46,362 nt of DNA, taken from assembly GCF_001652265.1 (NCBI RefSeq), contig NZ_LWBS01000426.1, forward strand, positions 1 to 46,362, in the 5' to 3' direction. Positions 1-8,709 of this stretch are shown here, piece by piece. The DNA comes from Rhizobium leguminosarum. GTDB taxonomy: Bacteria > Pseudomonadota > Alphaproteobacteria > Rhizobiales > Rhizobiaceae. The first letter of the stretch is position 1. Every line of letters starts with the position of its first letter. Both the position numbers and the translations under genes were made by a program. The notes under the pieces are model-generated. The model had not been told where the DNA came from, did not search any database, and worked only from the letters and a program-made list of their open reading frames with translations.

Positions 1-603
1 GATCGTTGATTGGATTGCTGCCTGCTCATGTCTGAACCTCCGTTTCGAGGTCGCGGCCATCGCGACCTGCTACGGCGGTCCGAAAGCCGGGCTGCAAGTG
101 CTGCCTGCACCCGCAGGGCCGCAACGCAGTGGAGGACGGCAAAGCCGTTGTCGGCGGCGCGAGCCTGGCAGGACCAAAAGCCGGGGCAGGACGCGATGGC
201 CGCAATTCAGGTGGAAGGTTTAGACGGAGGCGGACATGGCAAATTCGCGAGCCGGTATCACGTCGCTTAGATGGCCCATGAACTGTAGCGAAGATGCCCA
301 CTTGGCCAGCCGCGCCAGTCAGCGAGAAGGTGATTGGCAATGTGGTCGCGCGAGGCGTTTAGGTCCTGCTCACATGAAGAGTTTGAGGTCCACGGCTATC
401 GAGGTGGCATGATCGCGTCCGCGTTTAGATCCACGTCTGAGCCTGACGCGAAAGCCGCCTAACGGCGGTAAAGGTATCGCTCACCATTGGTTCGAATGGT
501 AAAGAACTGTGTACCAGATTCAATGGACGACCCGCGCTGAGGACGTGGTGGAACACTAGCACCGACAATTCGCAGAGATAGCGGCCATCTGCCTCAAAGA
601 GGT
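1..603. other. No supported gene
   Basis: Open frames exist on both strands but none has a ribosome binding site, a recognisable domain or a convincing amino-acid composition. The stretch precedes a tRNA 3'-end remnant and probably consists of decayed mobile-element or plasmid DNA. Nothing else is identifiable by eye. Confidence 0.5.
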
Positions 604-651
604 TGATTCCGACTCCAAAGGTCACAGGTTCGAATCCTGTCGGGCGCGCCA
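604..651 (+). pseudogene. tRNA 3'-end remnant (Arg-like), putative att site
   Basis: The last part of a tRNA is present: a perfect 5-bp T-stem (624-628 with 636-640) around a TTCGAAT loop, then a seven-base acceptor 3' strand, discriminator G and an encoded CCA at 649-651. Upstream the anticodon stem does not pair well and there is no D-arm or 5' acceptor strand, so this is not a functional tRNA. The acceptor sequence resembles rhizobial tRNA-Arg genes, but the isotype is uncertain. Such 3' ends are the usual footprint of tyrosine-recombinase elements that integrate in tRNA genes, so this may be an attL/attR scar. No integrase gene is adjacent. Confidence 0.6.
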
Positions 652-792
652 TTACTTGCGACGTAACTATTTGTTATGACTGCGCAAACTTCCCCAAGAG
701 AAATCGTCGTTCCCTCGTCCCTTCCCTAGGGTCTCCCCTTCCGACATCAACCGTGTGGTGAATGGCTTCTCGATCGCGCCGCAGACGCTGTC

Positions 793-1319
793 ATGCGGCA
801 TTCGATCCGGGTGCTGGTCATTGATCCATGGAACGAGGTTGAGCACTCGCTGCTTGCTGCTTTCCTCATGTCGTCGCCGGCGCACGCGTTGACGATGAAG
901 GAGTGCAGCACGAAGTATCAGGCGGCCAAGGCCGACGGTTCCAGCGTCATGTCGTCGTCGGACTCGCCGGTCGGATCGGCGTCGATGAAAATGAAGTGCT
1001 GTTGAATGAATACGTCCGCCTCCGCCACGTCGTCGCGGGTCCATGCTTGGTGCCGAGTCCCGACCCTGCCAGCCGGAGCTTGAATCGCAGTGCCGGCACC
1101 GTCGGGATTTCGAACGACGCAACGCCGACGCGCCAGCCATGCTTGCGTGCAAGGTTGACGCAGAGGTTCATGGTCCAGGTGGATTTGCCGTGGCCCGGAA
1201 TGCCGGTGACCACCATCAGCTCGCCTAGCCAGACGCGGAGGTAATCGTCGAGGTCCGGGCATCCTGTCGAATAGGTCCACCGGCTCGTCGAGCTCCGGGT
1301 AACCGACCTTGATCAGCAA
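793..1319 (-). pseudogene. DnaB-like phage/plasmid helicase, broken and partly inverted
   Basis: On the minus strand a RecA-fold helicase fragment can be read by joining frames. A segment ending EPVDLFD (about 1265-1319) shifts frame into one with the Walker A motif GIPGHGKST (1178-1204). It shifts again near 1060-1075 into a segment containing FIFIDADPTGESDDDMTLE (about 918-1000). The part that should follow, containing IRVLVIDPWNEVEH, lies about 70-100 bp further on but on the plus strand (793-849). The gene therefore carries at least two frameshifts and a local inversion and cannot make a helicase. The motifs match DnaB/Twinkle-type helicases often found on phages and integrative elements. 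It is a relic of a mobile element next to the tRNA scar. Confidence 0.7.
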
Positions 1320-1473
1320 CGCTCGCCTTGAAAGTTCAACCGCCGGCCGCTTCTTCCAAGACGGATCATCAGTCCATTTACGATTTGTGGTTTAGCGCAA
1401 CCAGTGTAGAATCGGGCTAGTGCTCTGAATTTCTCAAAGTCATTTTTAAGCCGCCCCGCGATCTCTGCTCTCA

Positions 1474-2385
1474 ATGATGAAATCATCCCTTAACCATATG
1501 CCCCTTCGCAAACAGCGAGAACTCGGACGGGTTCTCGAGATTCTCCATGAGGAATTCGAGGATGCGCTGAAGGAAGGCACGGCCGACTTTAAGAAGCGCG
1601 GCCGGATCCTGAAGATCGTCCTATTCGGCTCCTACGCCAAGGGCGGATGGGTCGATGAGCCTTTCACGATGAAGGGCTATCGCTCGGACTTTGATCTGCT
1701 GATCATCGTCAACGATCGCAAGCTCTGCGATTTCGCCGAATACTGGTATAAGGCGGCTGACCGGGTGATCCACGATAAGTCGATCGAAACGCCGGTAAGC
1801 TTCATCGTTCATTCCAGGCGGGAGGTGAACACCTATCTCAAGGAAGGTCAGTATTTCTTCTCCGATATTCGCAAGGAAGGCATCGTCCTTTACGAATTGG
1901 ATGATGAGCCTCTTGCTGAGCCGCGGGCGCTTTCGCCGGCCGATCGGTTGCGGCTAGCGAGGGTTCACTTTGAACATCGGTTCAGGAGTGCCTCGAAGCT
2001 CCACAAGGTATCGATGTTCTGCATGGCTGAGAAGGACTACAATGAAGCCGCGTTCATCATGCATCAATCGCTCGAACAAGCCTATTCTTGCGTTCTGCTC
2101 ACCCTGACCAATTATGGCCCACCATCGCACAACATCAAGTTCCTACGCTCGCTCGCCGAGGAACAGGACCGCCGTCTGGCGGAGACCTTTCCTCGCGATC
2201 AGCACAAAGAACGTGCCTGGTTCAACACGCTAAACGAAGCCTACGTGAAGGCACGGTATTCCGTGCATTTCGAGATCACCGACGAAGCCCTTCTTTGGCT
2301 TGGGGAGCGAACGGCAAAGCTACTTGGGTTGGTCAAAACCGTATGCACCGAGCATTTGGAAAAGCTTGAGCGAAATAATGTCTAG
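1474..2385 (+). CDS. Fused nucleotidyltransferase (MNT)-HEPN protein
   Basis: A 303-aa protein with an N-terminal minimal nucleotidyltransferase domain: G52-S53 followed by D72-x-D74 is the GS...DxD signature of pol-beta-type transferases. The C-terminal half (about 160-300) is helical and looks like a HEPN domain; the segment ARYSVHFEI near residue 258 sits where HEPN proteins have their Arg...His signature. In two-gene MNT/HEPN modules the HEPN RNase is the toxin and the transferase adenylylates and silences it; here both are on one polypeptide, as in several rhizobial relatives. The start is uncertain: ATG codons lie at 1474, 1477 and 1498 and none has a strong ribosome binding site. It stands alone between pseudogenes. 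A role in defence or stress is inference. Confidence 0.75.
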   Translation: MMKSSLNHMPLRKQRELGRVLEILHEEFEDALKEGTADFKKRGRILKIVLFGSYAKGGWVDEPFTMKGYRSDFDLLIIVNDRKLCDFAEYWYKAADRVIHDKSIETPVSFIVHSRREVNTYLKEGQYFFSDIRKEGIVLYELDDEPLAEPRALSPADRLRLARVHFEHRFRSASKLHKVSMFCMAEKDYNEAAFIMHQSLEQAYSCVLLTLTNYGPPSHNIKFLRSLAEEQDRRLAETFPRDQHKERAWFNTLNEAYVKARYSVHFEITDEALLWLGERTAKLLGLVKTVCTEHLEKLERNNV

Positions 2386-2588
2386 CTGTGGTCAGCGAAC
2401 CTGCCCAAACCTCTAGGATGCGGTTTCACGACCGAACAAGTCCGGCGAGAGTATGTCGCCGGTCGTCTTGGAAGAAGTGGAAGCTGGCGCCCGCAATCTG
2501 CCTTCTGAAGGGCTGGTACAAACTTTCAATTGACCGTTTCTGATGGCGAGGCGACACTCGCAACCTGTAGCGAGGCAGGAGGAAAACG
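2386..2588. other. Intergenic, no gene seen
   Basis: About 200 bases without a supported ORF; only the strong Shine-Dalgarno of the next gene (AGGAGG just before 2589) is recognisable. Confidence 0.5.
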
Positions 2589-2888
2589 ATGGACGACACA
2601 GACCGCTGGCGCGACATGGCAAGCGCACCGAGAGATGGTAGCCGGATCCTCGTTACGATTCGCCCGTCCGAACAGGGGCCGGCCGAGGTTGACCTTGCCT
2701 ATTGGTCGAATGGCGATCAGTTCGCTGGAGAAGGCTGGCGCGCTTCTGATTCCTCGCCCGGTCACATCATCGAATATGCCGAGCCGGAATTGAAGTGTTG
2801 GATGCCGATGCCCTCGGCCAACCGCACCTCGATGCCCTCCCCCTGGGAAGGCGACGATGACCAGGAGCTCTATGGGTCAGGGATCTGA
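2589..2888 (+). CDS. Small DUF551-like protein
   Basis: A 99-aa soluble protein. The opening pattern W-R-x-M-x-x-A-P-x-D-G-x-x-I-L-V followed later by W-M-P-M-P resembles the DUF551 family of short phage- and plasmid-associated proteins of unknown function. An AGGAGG ribosome binding site lies about 6 bases before the ATG, which supports the start. No transmembrane segment or catalytic motif is visible. It is followed at some distance by another small conserved gene on the same strand, with no clear operon. Confidence 0.7.
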   Translation: MDDTDRWRDMASAPRDGSRILVTIRPSEQGPAEVDLAYWSNGDQFAGEGWRASDSSPGHIIEYAEPELKCWMPMPSANRTSMPSPWEGDDDQELYGSGI

Positions 2889-2919
2889 GAACGTGTAGCG
2901 ATGTTTCGTTACGCGGCGG

Positions 2920-3069
2920 ATGGCAAATCCAGTTGAAAATGACCCGAGGCCGCCAATTCAGCGGCGCTTTGAAGGCAGCCGCGCGAACGGAGCCGCCGAC
3001 AACTGGCGACCGTTCCACTTCAACGCAGGTGCCGTTTTCAATCGTGATTGGACATCGGCTGCGACCTGA
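2920..3069 (+). CDS. Possible 49-aa small protein
   Basis: An ATG-initiated frame of 49 residues with balanced, globular-looking composition (many Asn, Arg, Phe, Trp) lies between two better supported small genes on the same strand. The ribosome binding site is weak and no family is recognised. It may be a remnant of a larger gene rather than an intact one. Confidence 0.25.
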   Translation: MANPVENDPRPPIQRRFEGSRANGAADNWRPFHFNAGAVFNRDWTSAAT

Positions 3070-3124
3070 GCGACGCTGTTTTCGGGAGGCGGACCATCTA
3101 TTTTTCCGGAGATAGGAGGCCGAA

Positions 3125-3559
3125 ATGGAACAGTACGCATTAGACCAGTTGAAAAGTATCGCAACGGTCAGCCCGACCTGCAAGCGCCTTGAAATGACTC
3201 GGCGCGAACGGCTTGAACGCTGGGCCGAAAGTCTCGAAAGCAGCCCCAGACCGTTCCTCAAGACACTTCACGAAACAGAATATCAGCCGATTGCCGATCG
3301 GCTTGCTCTCAGGGATGACGGCACCCCGATCTCCGTTGCATTCGCTGATCCCATGCTGCGGGCGGCAGGAATGGAAAATGATAGTTATGGAGAGGCCAAA
3401 CGGTTCTTCGAACTCAGCGATGAGCAATTGCATGATCTTGTGTGCTTCTGCCATTTCGGTGAACGCGTCAGCGCGGCAGTCGTCGCTCGCCGTTTGCGAA
3501 AGATGGCAGGTTGCAAACCAAGCGGGTTCTTCGCTCAGCTTCGTGCGTTCTTTGGTTGA
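3125..3559 (+). CDS. Hypothetical 144-aa protein
   Basis: A soluble, charged protein with no signal peptide or transmembrane segment. A strong ribosome binding site (AGGAGG) precedes the ATG by seven bases. The sequence has a helical N-terminal half rich in Arg/Glu and a C-terminal basic segment (ARRLRKMAG) ending in Phe-Phe-Gly. Two cysteines near residue 105 (CFCHFG) might bind metal, but the pattern is too short to claim. I do not recognise the family. It is probably a real rhizobial accessory gene because start signal, length and codon use are good. Confidence 0.65.
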   Translation: MEQYALDQLKSIATVSPTCKRLEMTRRERLERWAESLESSPRPFLKTLHETEYQPIADRLALRDDGTPISVAFADPMLRAAGMENDSYGEAKRFFELSDEQLHDLVCFCHFGERVSAAVVARRLRKMAGCKPSGFFAQLRAFFG

Positions 3560-3994
3560 TTGAAGCGAAAGGCCACCATCTGACGTGCTGGTCGGGGATG
3601 CATCGATCTCCGTCGCGGGTGGCACGCGCGACGCCCCAAGCCGGACCGTCGGGTCGCTGCTCCTGCGGCATCGACTATCGCTGACATTTTGAGGGGGCAG
3701 ATTTCTGGAGCAGTTGATTCCTGCTGGTCAACTGGCGGGTCCAGGTTTTCTGCGCTGGCCGACCATGCCCCCCAGGGACTTGGGTCAGGGCGTTCACCAG
3801 CAGCACCCACATCTATGTCAGCGTACTGGGGAAAGATGCCTCGCCGAGTGACTATCCAGTCAGGCAGACGCTTGAAGAGGCCGTATCGCTACTTACCGCC
3901 AGCTAACCACGCGCTTGCCATTGTAGGTGATTTAACGGAAAGTCCTCGGCGTGGCCCTTGAGGCCTGGGCAACCTGCCATGATCGGAGAACGCC
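3560..3994. other. Intergenic, no gene seen
   Basis: About 435 bases with only shadow ORFs; no ribosome binding site leads into a plausible protein until the small lipoprotein gene at 3995. Confidence 0.45.
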
Positions 3995-4135
3995 GTGCCT
4001 CTGAAAAACATTTTTGCCGCAGCAGCAATCGTCTTCATGACACTCTCAGGATGCGCAACCAGTGGATCGGACAACACGACCTATGCACAGCCGCTGGGGA
4101 TTGGCCCAGTTCGCGGCAATATGGGCGGTTACTAG
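3995..4135 (+). CDS. Small 46-aa lipoprotein
   Basis: A GTG-started frame with GGAG about six bases upstream. The product begins with two basic/polar residues, then a hydrophobic stretch and a lipobox L-S-G-C with the lipidated cysteine at residue 20. The mature part is only about 27 residues, Gly/Asn/Thr-rich, and ends GGY. This fits an entericidin-like or other tiny envelope lipoprotein, but no specific family is recognised. It is shorter than most gene callers accept and could be missed. The flanks are degenerate sequence. Confidence 0.55.
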   Translation: MPLKNIFAAAAIVFMTLSGCATSGSDNTTYAQPLGIGPVRGNMGGY

Positions 4136-4179
4136 CCGATAGAGGGTGTTTCGAACGCTTTAGAAACACGGCCTGGCTG

Positions 4180-4339
4180 TTTACGACGAACCAACCTCGG
4201 CGCTCGATCCGATGTCATGGTCGCTGTCGCGGAGGAAGGCATGACGATGATGATGGTGACCCACGAAATGGGCTTTGCCCGCAAGGTCGCGCAACGCGTG
4301 GTGTTCATGGATGCCGGCGGCGAGATCCTGCGCCACTAG
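4180..4339 (+). pseudogene. Amino-acid ABC transporter ATPase, 3' fragment
   Basis: The end of a GlnQ/AapP-type ATPase can be read: the Walker B/D-loop segment DEPTSALDP at 4185-4211, a frameshift, then [18 protein letters not shown] with the H-switch histidine, and a stop at 4337-4339. Everything upstream (Walker A, signature motif) is absent. It is a clear non-functional relic of a polar amino-acid importer. Confidence 0.75.
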
Positions 4340-4972
4340 TTCCGCCCGTTACGTGACTCGGTCACGGCTCCGACGAGACCTCACCGCGTTTACCACCCAC
4401 CGATCGCAGGTGCTGCATCGCGTTGGCAGATCGGGTGACCCCCGCGCGGGAACCGCGACGATGCTCATGGCGAAGAATGCCTGCCCGGCCGCCGGGTCCG
4501 CGAAGGAGTAATAGGAGGCCATTGAACAGATGTCGGCGCTGGCAACGTGGGCAACGCCCTTTGATACCAGTTAAAGCGGGCCCGCTTTGAGGAGATCAAG
4601 GCAGCGTATGCGAACGCGATCAGCAAGAAGAAGCAGGCGGCACGCCCCTGAGCTCATTTCATCGTCGGCTGCGAAACTCAGTGAACGACGGTGATCACCG
4701 AAATGCAGCTTCGTCGGCGGCACGGATGAGGGCTTCTCGCGTTTGTTAAGCGGCAGCGGGCATCTCGAAGAGAAGCAGGAACCTTTTGAGATCCCGATTC
4801 CATGGACGAAAGCGGCCTTGCTGGGTATCAAGCGAAGGTATTTTGCCACGGGCGGCTCCACGGCGACAAAGTCGCGCCGTGCATGCTCATAGCTGAAATC
4901 GAACTTGTCATGCTGTCGTTGTGACATCGGGTCAGGCCAAAAGCGTCACAGTCTCGATGAGGGATATCTGGA
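4340..4972. other. Degenerate stretch with coding traces
   Basis: No intact gene. A plus-strand frame at 4707-4892 reads like the C-terminal end of a protein (contains EPFEIPIPWTKAALLGIKRR) but has no start or ribosome binding site. Another short trace near 4590-4652 ends in AYANAISKKKQ. Both look like gene ends left by deletions. Confidence 0.45.
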
Positions 4973-5575
4973 ATGTCGATCTTGCTGAGAAGTCTGTCCG
5001 TGTTGGTTGGACTAACATTGGCGGCGCCCGCCTCTGGCAATTGCTTGAGCGCTAAAGAAACCAAACAGGGCGTGCTGCTTACCAGAGAAGTGCCTTTCTA
5101 TTCCGTGTTCTACAAGCCGGACGGTCCGGGTCTCACCGAACAACGGCTTATGGAGCGTAACCGTTCACTGCAGCCGGTGTCGGCTTTATATTTGCACCCC
5201 TTGCTCGTCGAAAAGAGAGTTAGTGCCAGCGGGACGCATGAGCTGAAATACGGGAATGCGATTGCGTTAGACGATCTACCACAGAAGAAGAACTGGCAAT
5301 CCGAGACGACACTTTTCATCAATGGCCAAAAATCCGTTTCGGGCGCTACTATTATTAGGTTCGACGGCTGGGGAGAAGAAGCTATCGCGTCTTGTTCCTA
5401 CAAAGTTTGGGCCATCAACAGCCGTCTCGAACTGACGGGATTGCCTCCGATTATTTTTGAACAATACTATTCCCCCGAGCTTCGTCTCGTTCTTCGTTCG
5501 GTAAGGCTAGGCCCCTCCAACCAGCCGTTGAGCGAGGTTCGATTTGATCGGTTCCAAATTGGCTGGGGCAACTGA
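4973..5575 (+). CDS. Secreted hypothetical protein, 200 aa
   Basis: The N-terminus is a classical signal peptide (hydrophobic residues about 4-18, cleavage probably after A-P-A-S-G). The mature part of about 175 residues contains two cysteines (24 and about 143), possibly a disulfide, and many beta-prone stretches, so a small periplasmic beta-rich domain is likely. The ribosome binding site GAGGGAT precedes the ATG. I recognise no family. It is more AT-rich than the metabolic operons further right, consistent with accessory DNA. No neighbours suggest a function. Confidence 0.65.
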   Translation: MSILLRSLSVLVGLTLAAPASGNCLSAKETKQGVLLTREVPFYSVFYKPDGPGLTEQRLMERNRSLQPVSALYLHPLLVEKRVSASGTHELKYGNAIALDDLPQKKNWQSETTLFINGQKSVSGATIIRFDGWGEEAIASCSYKVWAINSRLELTGLPPIIFEQYYSPELRLVLRSVRLGPSNQPLSEVRFDRFQIGWGN

Positions 5576-5889
5576 TTGATCGTCAGGTCAGACTGCCAGC
5601 ACGAAAGCAGCTTCGCATCAATTTCCTGAATGCTGAGCGACCGCCTCCGAACTAAACTGATCATCGGGAGACGGCCACGAGCTATCGAGTAGATCTGATC
5701 GACAGAGCCAACCACGTGCGGGACCAACTCCGACTGATCGAAACGGCGTCACACCTCTTTGGTCAAAGAAACTGTGTCGGCCGCGTGGATACCACTTCGA
5801 TTTGTTCTCTCGGATCTCGCACTGCCGACCTTCTTAACACCACTCATCATTCTCAAGCTCAAGTTGTTCAGCAGCGCGGTTCCTTTAAA
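5576..5889. other. Intergenic between convergent genes, no gene seen
   Basis: About 314 bases between the ends of two convergent genes. Short ORFs overlap each other on both strands without start signals. No clear terminator hairpin was found by eye. Confidence 0.4.
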
Positions 5890-6558
5890 TCAGTCGGCTT
5901 CATCGCCTGTCTTTGGAAATAAGTACAGGACATTCGATCCGTTCGATCGCGTGACAGTCCCAGTCGTTCGACGGCCGGAGCTTCGTTCTCCCACGCTTTG
6001 GATCGCCGATACGAGGCCCTCACGCTGGCGATAGTAGTCAGGCTTGGTAGGCAACGTCAGACCGAACTCTTCGAGCATGCGCTCAATCAGGTCCATGGCC
6101 TCGGCTGCAAGACCCGCATAACCTTCCTGGCGCTTTTCAAAGAAGCCATCGTACCCGGGCCGAGACAGATCGAGGCTATCCAACGCATAGTTGAGGTTCT
6201 TGACCCGGTTCGACAGCCACAAGATTTCGTCTGACAACTCGGTAGTGAAAAGCTTCCAATCGGCGTCCTTCGGAAGCGAAAGGACAGGATCGGGAACGTG
6301 AAACGCGAATTCGCCTTCATCCATCGGATTGAATTCTGGGACGTCCCGGACTGCCGCATAGCTTGCGCCAACGAAGTCGTCGAGCGCCAACACCGTCATC
6401 ATCGCCAGATTTCTCGCCTCGCTTCGTGGGCGTCGATTGATCTGCTTTCTTGCAAGCTGAATCACGGTGGGGATGCAGGCGCCGGCAGTGAAGCCACCGG
6501 CAGCAATCAGCGCTCCCATTGCCATTATTCCTTGAGTGGTTTCGAAGAACTGCGTCAA
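5890..6558 (-). CDS. Membrane-anchored hypothetical protein, 222 aa
   Basis: The N-terminal 35 residues contain a single hydrophobic, Gly/Ala-rich segment (about 10-35) followed by a basic patch (RKQINRRPR), giving an N-terminal membrane anchor with a cytoplasmic remainder. Residues 60-190 are rich in acidic and aromatic residues and look helical. The last 25 residues are a low-complexity Arg/Ser/Thr tail. No enzymatic motif is recognised. The start gives a plausible membrane segment; no other start is better. Confidence 0.55.
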   Translation of the reverse strand: MTQFFETTQGIMAMGALIAAGGFTAGACIPTVIQLARKQINRRPRSEARNLAMMTVLALDDFVGASYAAVRDVPEFNPMDEGEFAFHVPDPVLSLPKDADWKLFTTELSDEILWLSNRVKNLNYALDSLDLSRPGYDGFFEKRQEGYAGLAAEAMDLIERMLEEFGLTLPTKPDYYRQREGLVSAIQSVGERSSGRRTTGTVTRSNGSNVLYLFPKTGDEAD

Positions 6559-7029
6559 AAGTCACCTCATTCGATTGGAGATGCGGGTCGCGTCAAAAGC
6601 ACGCGCAGACGGAATCAGAACTCTCCGTTCCAATGTGCCGCGAACTGAGAAGATAAGGAACACTATTTCCTCATCTATCCGCCTACTGTTGAGCGAGCGG
6701 AGGAGACAAAAATTTGGTCAATGATAGCCATGCTGGTTTCCCTGACGTCACCAGGCGTCTTTACTGAGCACCGGCGACAGCTCCTTTGGCAAGGAGCTGT
6801 CAGTTCAAAATCGAAGTCAGTATATCAAGTGAGATCGAACGCTATCGCTTTCAAGGACCGCTTGTGCATAGCTGCCAAGCTTCGGCCTCAGATCCTACGT
6901 CTGCAAACGATGAGACGAATGCGCTTATCGACCTGGTGAGAAAGATGAGCGGATCCTGATTATTCGCCTACGGCTGGAACATTCAGTTTGCGCTCCGATT
7001 ATCCCTCCTCCACAAAGGAGGAAACGATC
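6559..7029. other. Intergenic with a strong hairpin
   Basis: About 470 bases. No gene is supported. The stretch holds the perfect hairpin at 6776-6801 and the AGGAGG ribosome binding site of the following PRC-barrel gene. Confidence 0.5.
6776..6801. repeat. Perfect 11-bp stem-loop
   Basis: Eleven bases (6776-6786) pair perfectly with 6791-6801 around a four-base loop TGGC. There is no T-run on either side, so it is not an ordinary intrinsic terminator. It could be part of a small RNA, a protein-binding palindrome or a decayed mobile-element end. Confidence 0.6.
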
Positions 7030-7326
7030 ATGGATCATACCAACCACGTACGCTTGACGACTTCGGAACTTACCCCTGCCCTCCTCGAGGGCGCCACCAT
7101 CTATGGAGCCGACGATTACAAGGTCGGCAAGGTCGATCATATCCATGGCGCGGGCGCCGGCGGCTCCGCAGTCATAGACGTCGGAGGCTTTCTGGGTATC
7201 GGCGCGAAGCCTGTTGCAGTTCCGATCTCGGATCTTGAGTTCATGCGCGATGAAGACGGCGACGTTCATGCCGTTACGAGCTGGACCAAGGACGAGCTCA
7301 AGCAGATGCCTGAGCACCGCGACTGA
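7030..7326 (+). CDS. PRC-barrel domain protein
   Basis: A 98-aa protein whose whole length fits a PRC-barrel: L-L-E-G-A-T-I-Y-G-A-D-D followed by G-K-V-D-H and the central hydrophobic strands V-I-D-V-G-G-F-L-G-I-G-A-K-P-V-A-V-P. PRC-barrel proteins of this size are common in rhizobia, often with stress-related genes; their ligand is generally unknown. The chosen start has AGGAGG about seven bases upstream; an in-frame upstream start at 6988 is less likely. It has no signal peptide. The gene stands alone between a hairpin region and a DUF1206 remnant. Confidence 0.85.
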   Translation: MDHTNHVRLTTSELTPALLEGATIYGADDYKVGKVDHIHGAGAGGSAVIDVGGFLGIGAKPVAVPISDLEFMRDEDGDVHAVTSWTKDELKQMPEHRD

Positions 7327-7503
7327 GCCTAATTACATGATGCCTTCCGTCCTGGGGTAGTCGTTGACGCTGCAGGGCGGACGGCCCGTCGACTCGTACA
7401 TGGCAAAACCCAAGACCATCGACGATGCGGAGTTGATCAAGGAGTGGCACCTATCGACCGCAGCCACGCTCGAATCATCCGATCGCGCGAGGGGGATTCT
7501 GGT

Positions 7504-7674
7504 GGACAGCCCGAGACGAAATCCGCGCTTTCGGTTCTGCTTGGGCAGCCGCTCGGGCGCGTCTGGGTTGGGTTGATCGGGCTCGGCCTTCTAGGATTTG
7601 TGGCCTGGAGATTGGCGCAGTCTCTAGTGGACAGCGGCGGCCATGCCAGGGACGGAAAGGCGCTGGCCATACGA
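7504..7674 (+). pseudogene. DUF1206 membrane protein fragment
   Basis: One frame reads LLGQPLGRVWVGLIGLGLLG then WRLAQSLVDSGGH, the central DUF1206 repeat with its transmembrane helix and the W-R-x-x-Q-S/D-x-x-G-H signature. The normal protein has six membrane helices and about 260 residues; here the sequence before and after drifts into other frames. A likely original N-terminus (MAKPKTIDD...) is seen at 7400 in a different frame. This is a decayed gene. Confidence 0.55.
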
Positions 7675-7914
7675 TCTACGCTCGGCAGCGCCCTTTATGA
7701 CCGAGGACTGCACTTCGAACGCAGGAAGGAGGAAACCGGGGACCGACTGCCCGGCAAGCTGTTCTCCTTGGGCGGCACCCGCCGTGCCCTTCACCTGCCG
7801 GCCGTGCCAATAACGTGCGATATCGGTGATGGCATCGCGAGACGGTTGGATCGTCGTTGTTCCAGACAACAGCGAACCCGATCCTAAAGTTGCTTCACGA
7901 GGGTCCGGCAGTTG

Positions 7915-8088
7915 CTAAGGTTTGTCGACAGGCTCGCCGTTTGGGTTGGGCACCGGTGCCTCCCTCGTATCTCGAGTCGGGGGTTTGTGATCGTCAGTCT
8001 CTAGTGGCGCTTCCTTATGGTCAGGGCGATTGACAGGCTGCTCTTTAGGATTGCCCCCCTGTGATGGGGCATTGTTCTTTTTGGACAT
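7915..8088 (-). CDS. Small hydrophilic Pro-rich protein
   Basis: A 57-aa protein rich in Pro, Lys, Asp, Glu and Asn, without hydrophobic core and so predicted to be intrinsically disordered. The start at 8088 has GGAGG about eight bases upstream; the longer frame from 8103 would start on the ribosome binding site itself. No known function. Such short disordered proteins are common near stress genes in rhizobia, but that is only context. Confidence 0.6.
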   Translation of the reverse strand: MSKKNNAPSQGGNPKEQPVNRPDHKEAPLETDDHKPPTRDTREAPVPNPNGEPVDKP

Positions 8089-8709
8089 GGTCAGCTCCTC
8101 CATTCAACGGTACGAACAGACTGGCGAGATCAAAAGTTCCGAGGCAGCCAGACTGCCGTCGTCAGAGCATATATCCACGCTTGATAAGCGGCGCCCAAGG
8201 CAAGGGGGATGCACGCGGGTCAGCGCCAGTAAGTGACGTCAGCGCCGGCGGCAAACGGCGGCCCTTGCCGTAGATGCGCAGTGTGGAACCGGATTTCTGT
8301 TCAGGTGTGGCTCTCGATCAGCAGGGAGCTTCCAAAGGAGCTGCGTCGCATCACCAAGCTACGACCGCAACGACTCTAGTCGCGCTTCGAACCTCCGTCA
8401 GTGCCTCGGAACCGCCAGACACCGCCTGAATGAGGCTTCGCAGGCGTCGAAAACCGAGAAAATCGAGTCACTTGTGACTTCCGCCATCAAGGCGGGTGGA
8501 AGAGGATGAAGTGCGCGCGGCACCAAGCGCCGGTGACGACCACGGAAACTAAATACCGGGCAGGAACCACCTATCGCAACTATCGGCGTGGTTCCTTCGT
8601 CATCTTTCTAACAAGTAACGAAAGCTTGCCAGCGACGTGTAACGAGGCAAGCCGCCGTCCCAATCATGGACGAGGAAGATGAAAATGCCCATGCCCACTC
8701 GCAGAACCC
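8089..8709. other. Intergenic, no gene seen
   Basis: About 620 bases. An ATG at about 8507 opens a short Arg/Thr-rich frame after GGAAGAGG, but its composition is poor and it is not called. No hairpin, tRNA or promoter stands out. Confidence 0.4.

Noticed and set aside
425..652. 75-aa minus-strand frame beginning MARPTGFEPVTFGV
   Set aside because: This N-terminus is the well-known false translation of a tRNA 3' end read backwards; it marks the tRNA remnant, not a protein.
7624..7869. 81-aa minus-strand frame opposite the DUF1206 remnant
   Set aside because: No start signal and overlaps sequence that reads as DUF1206 on the other strand at its end.
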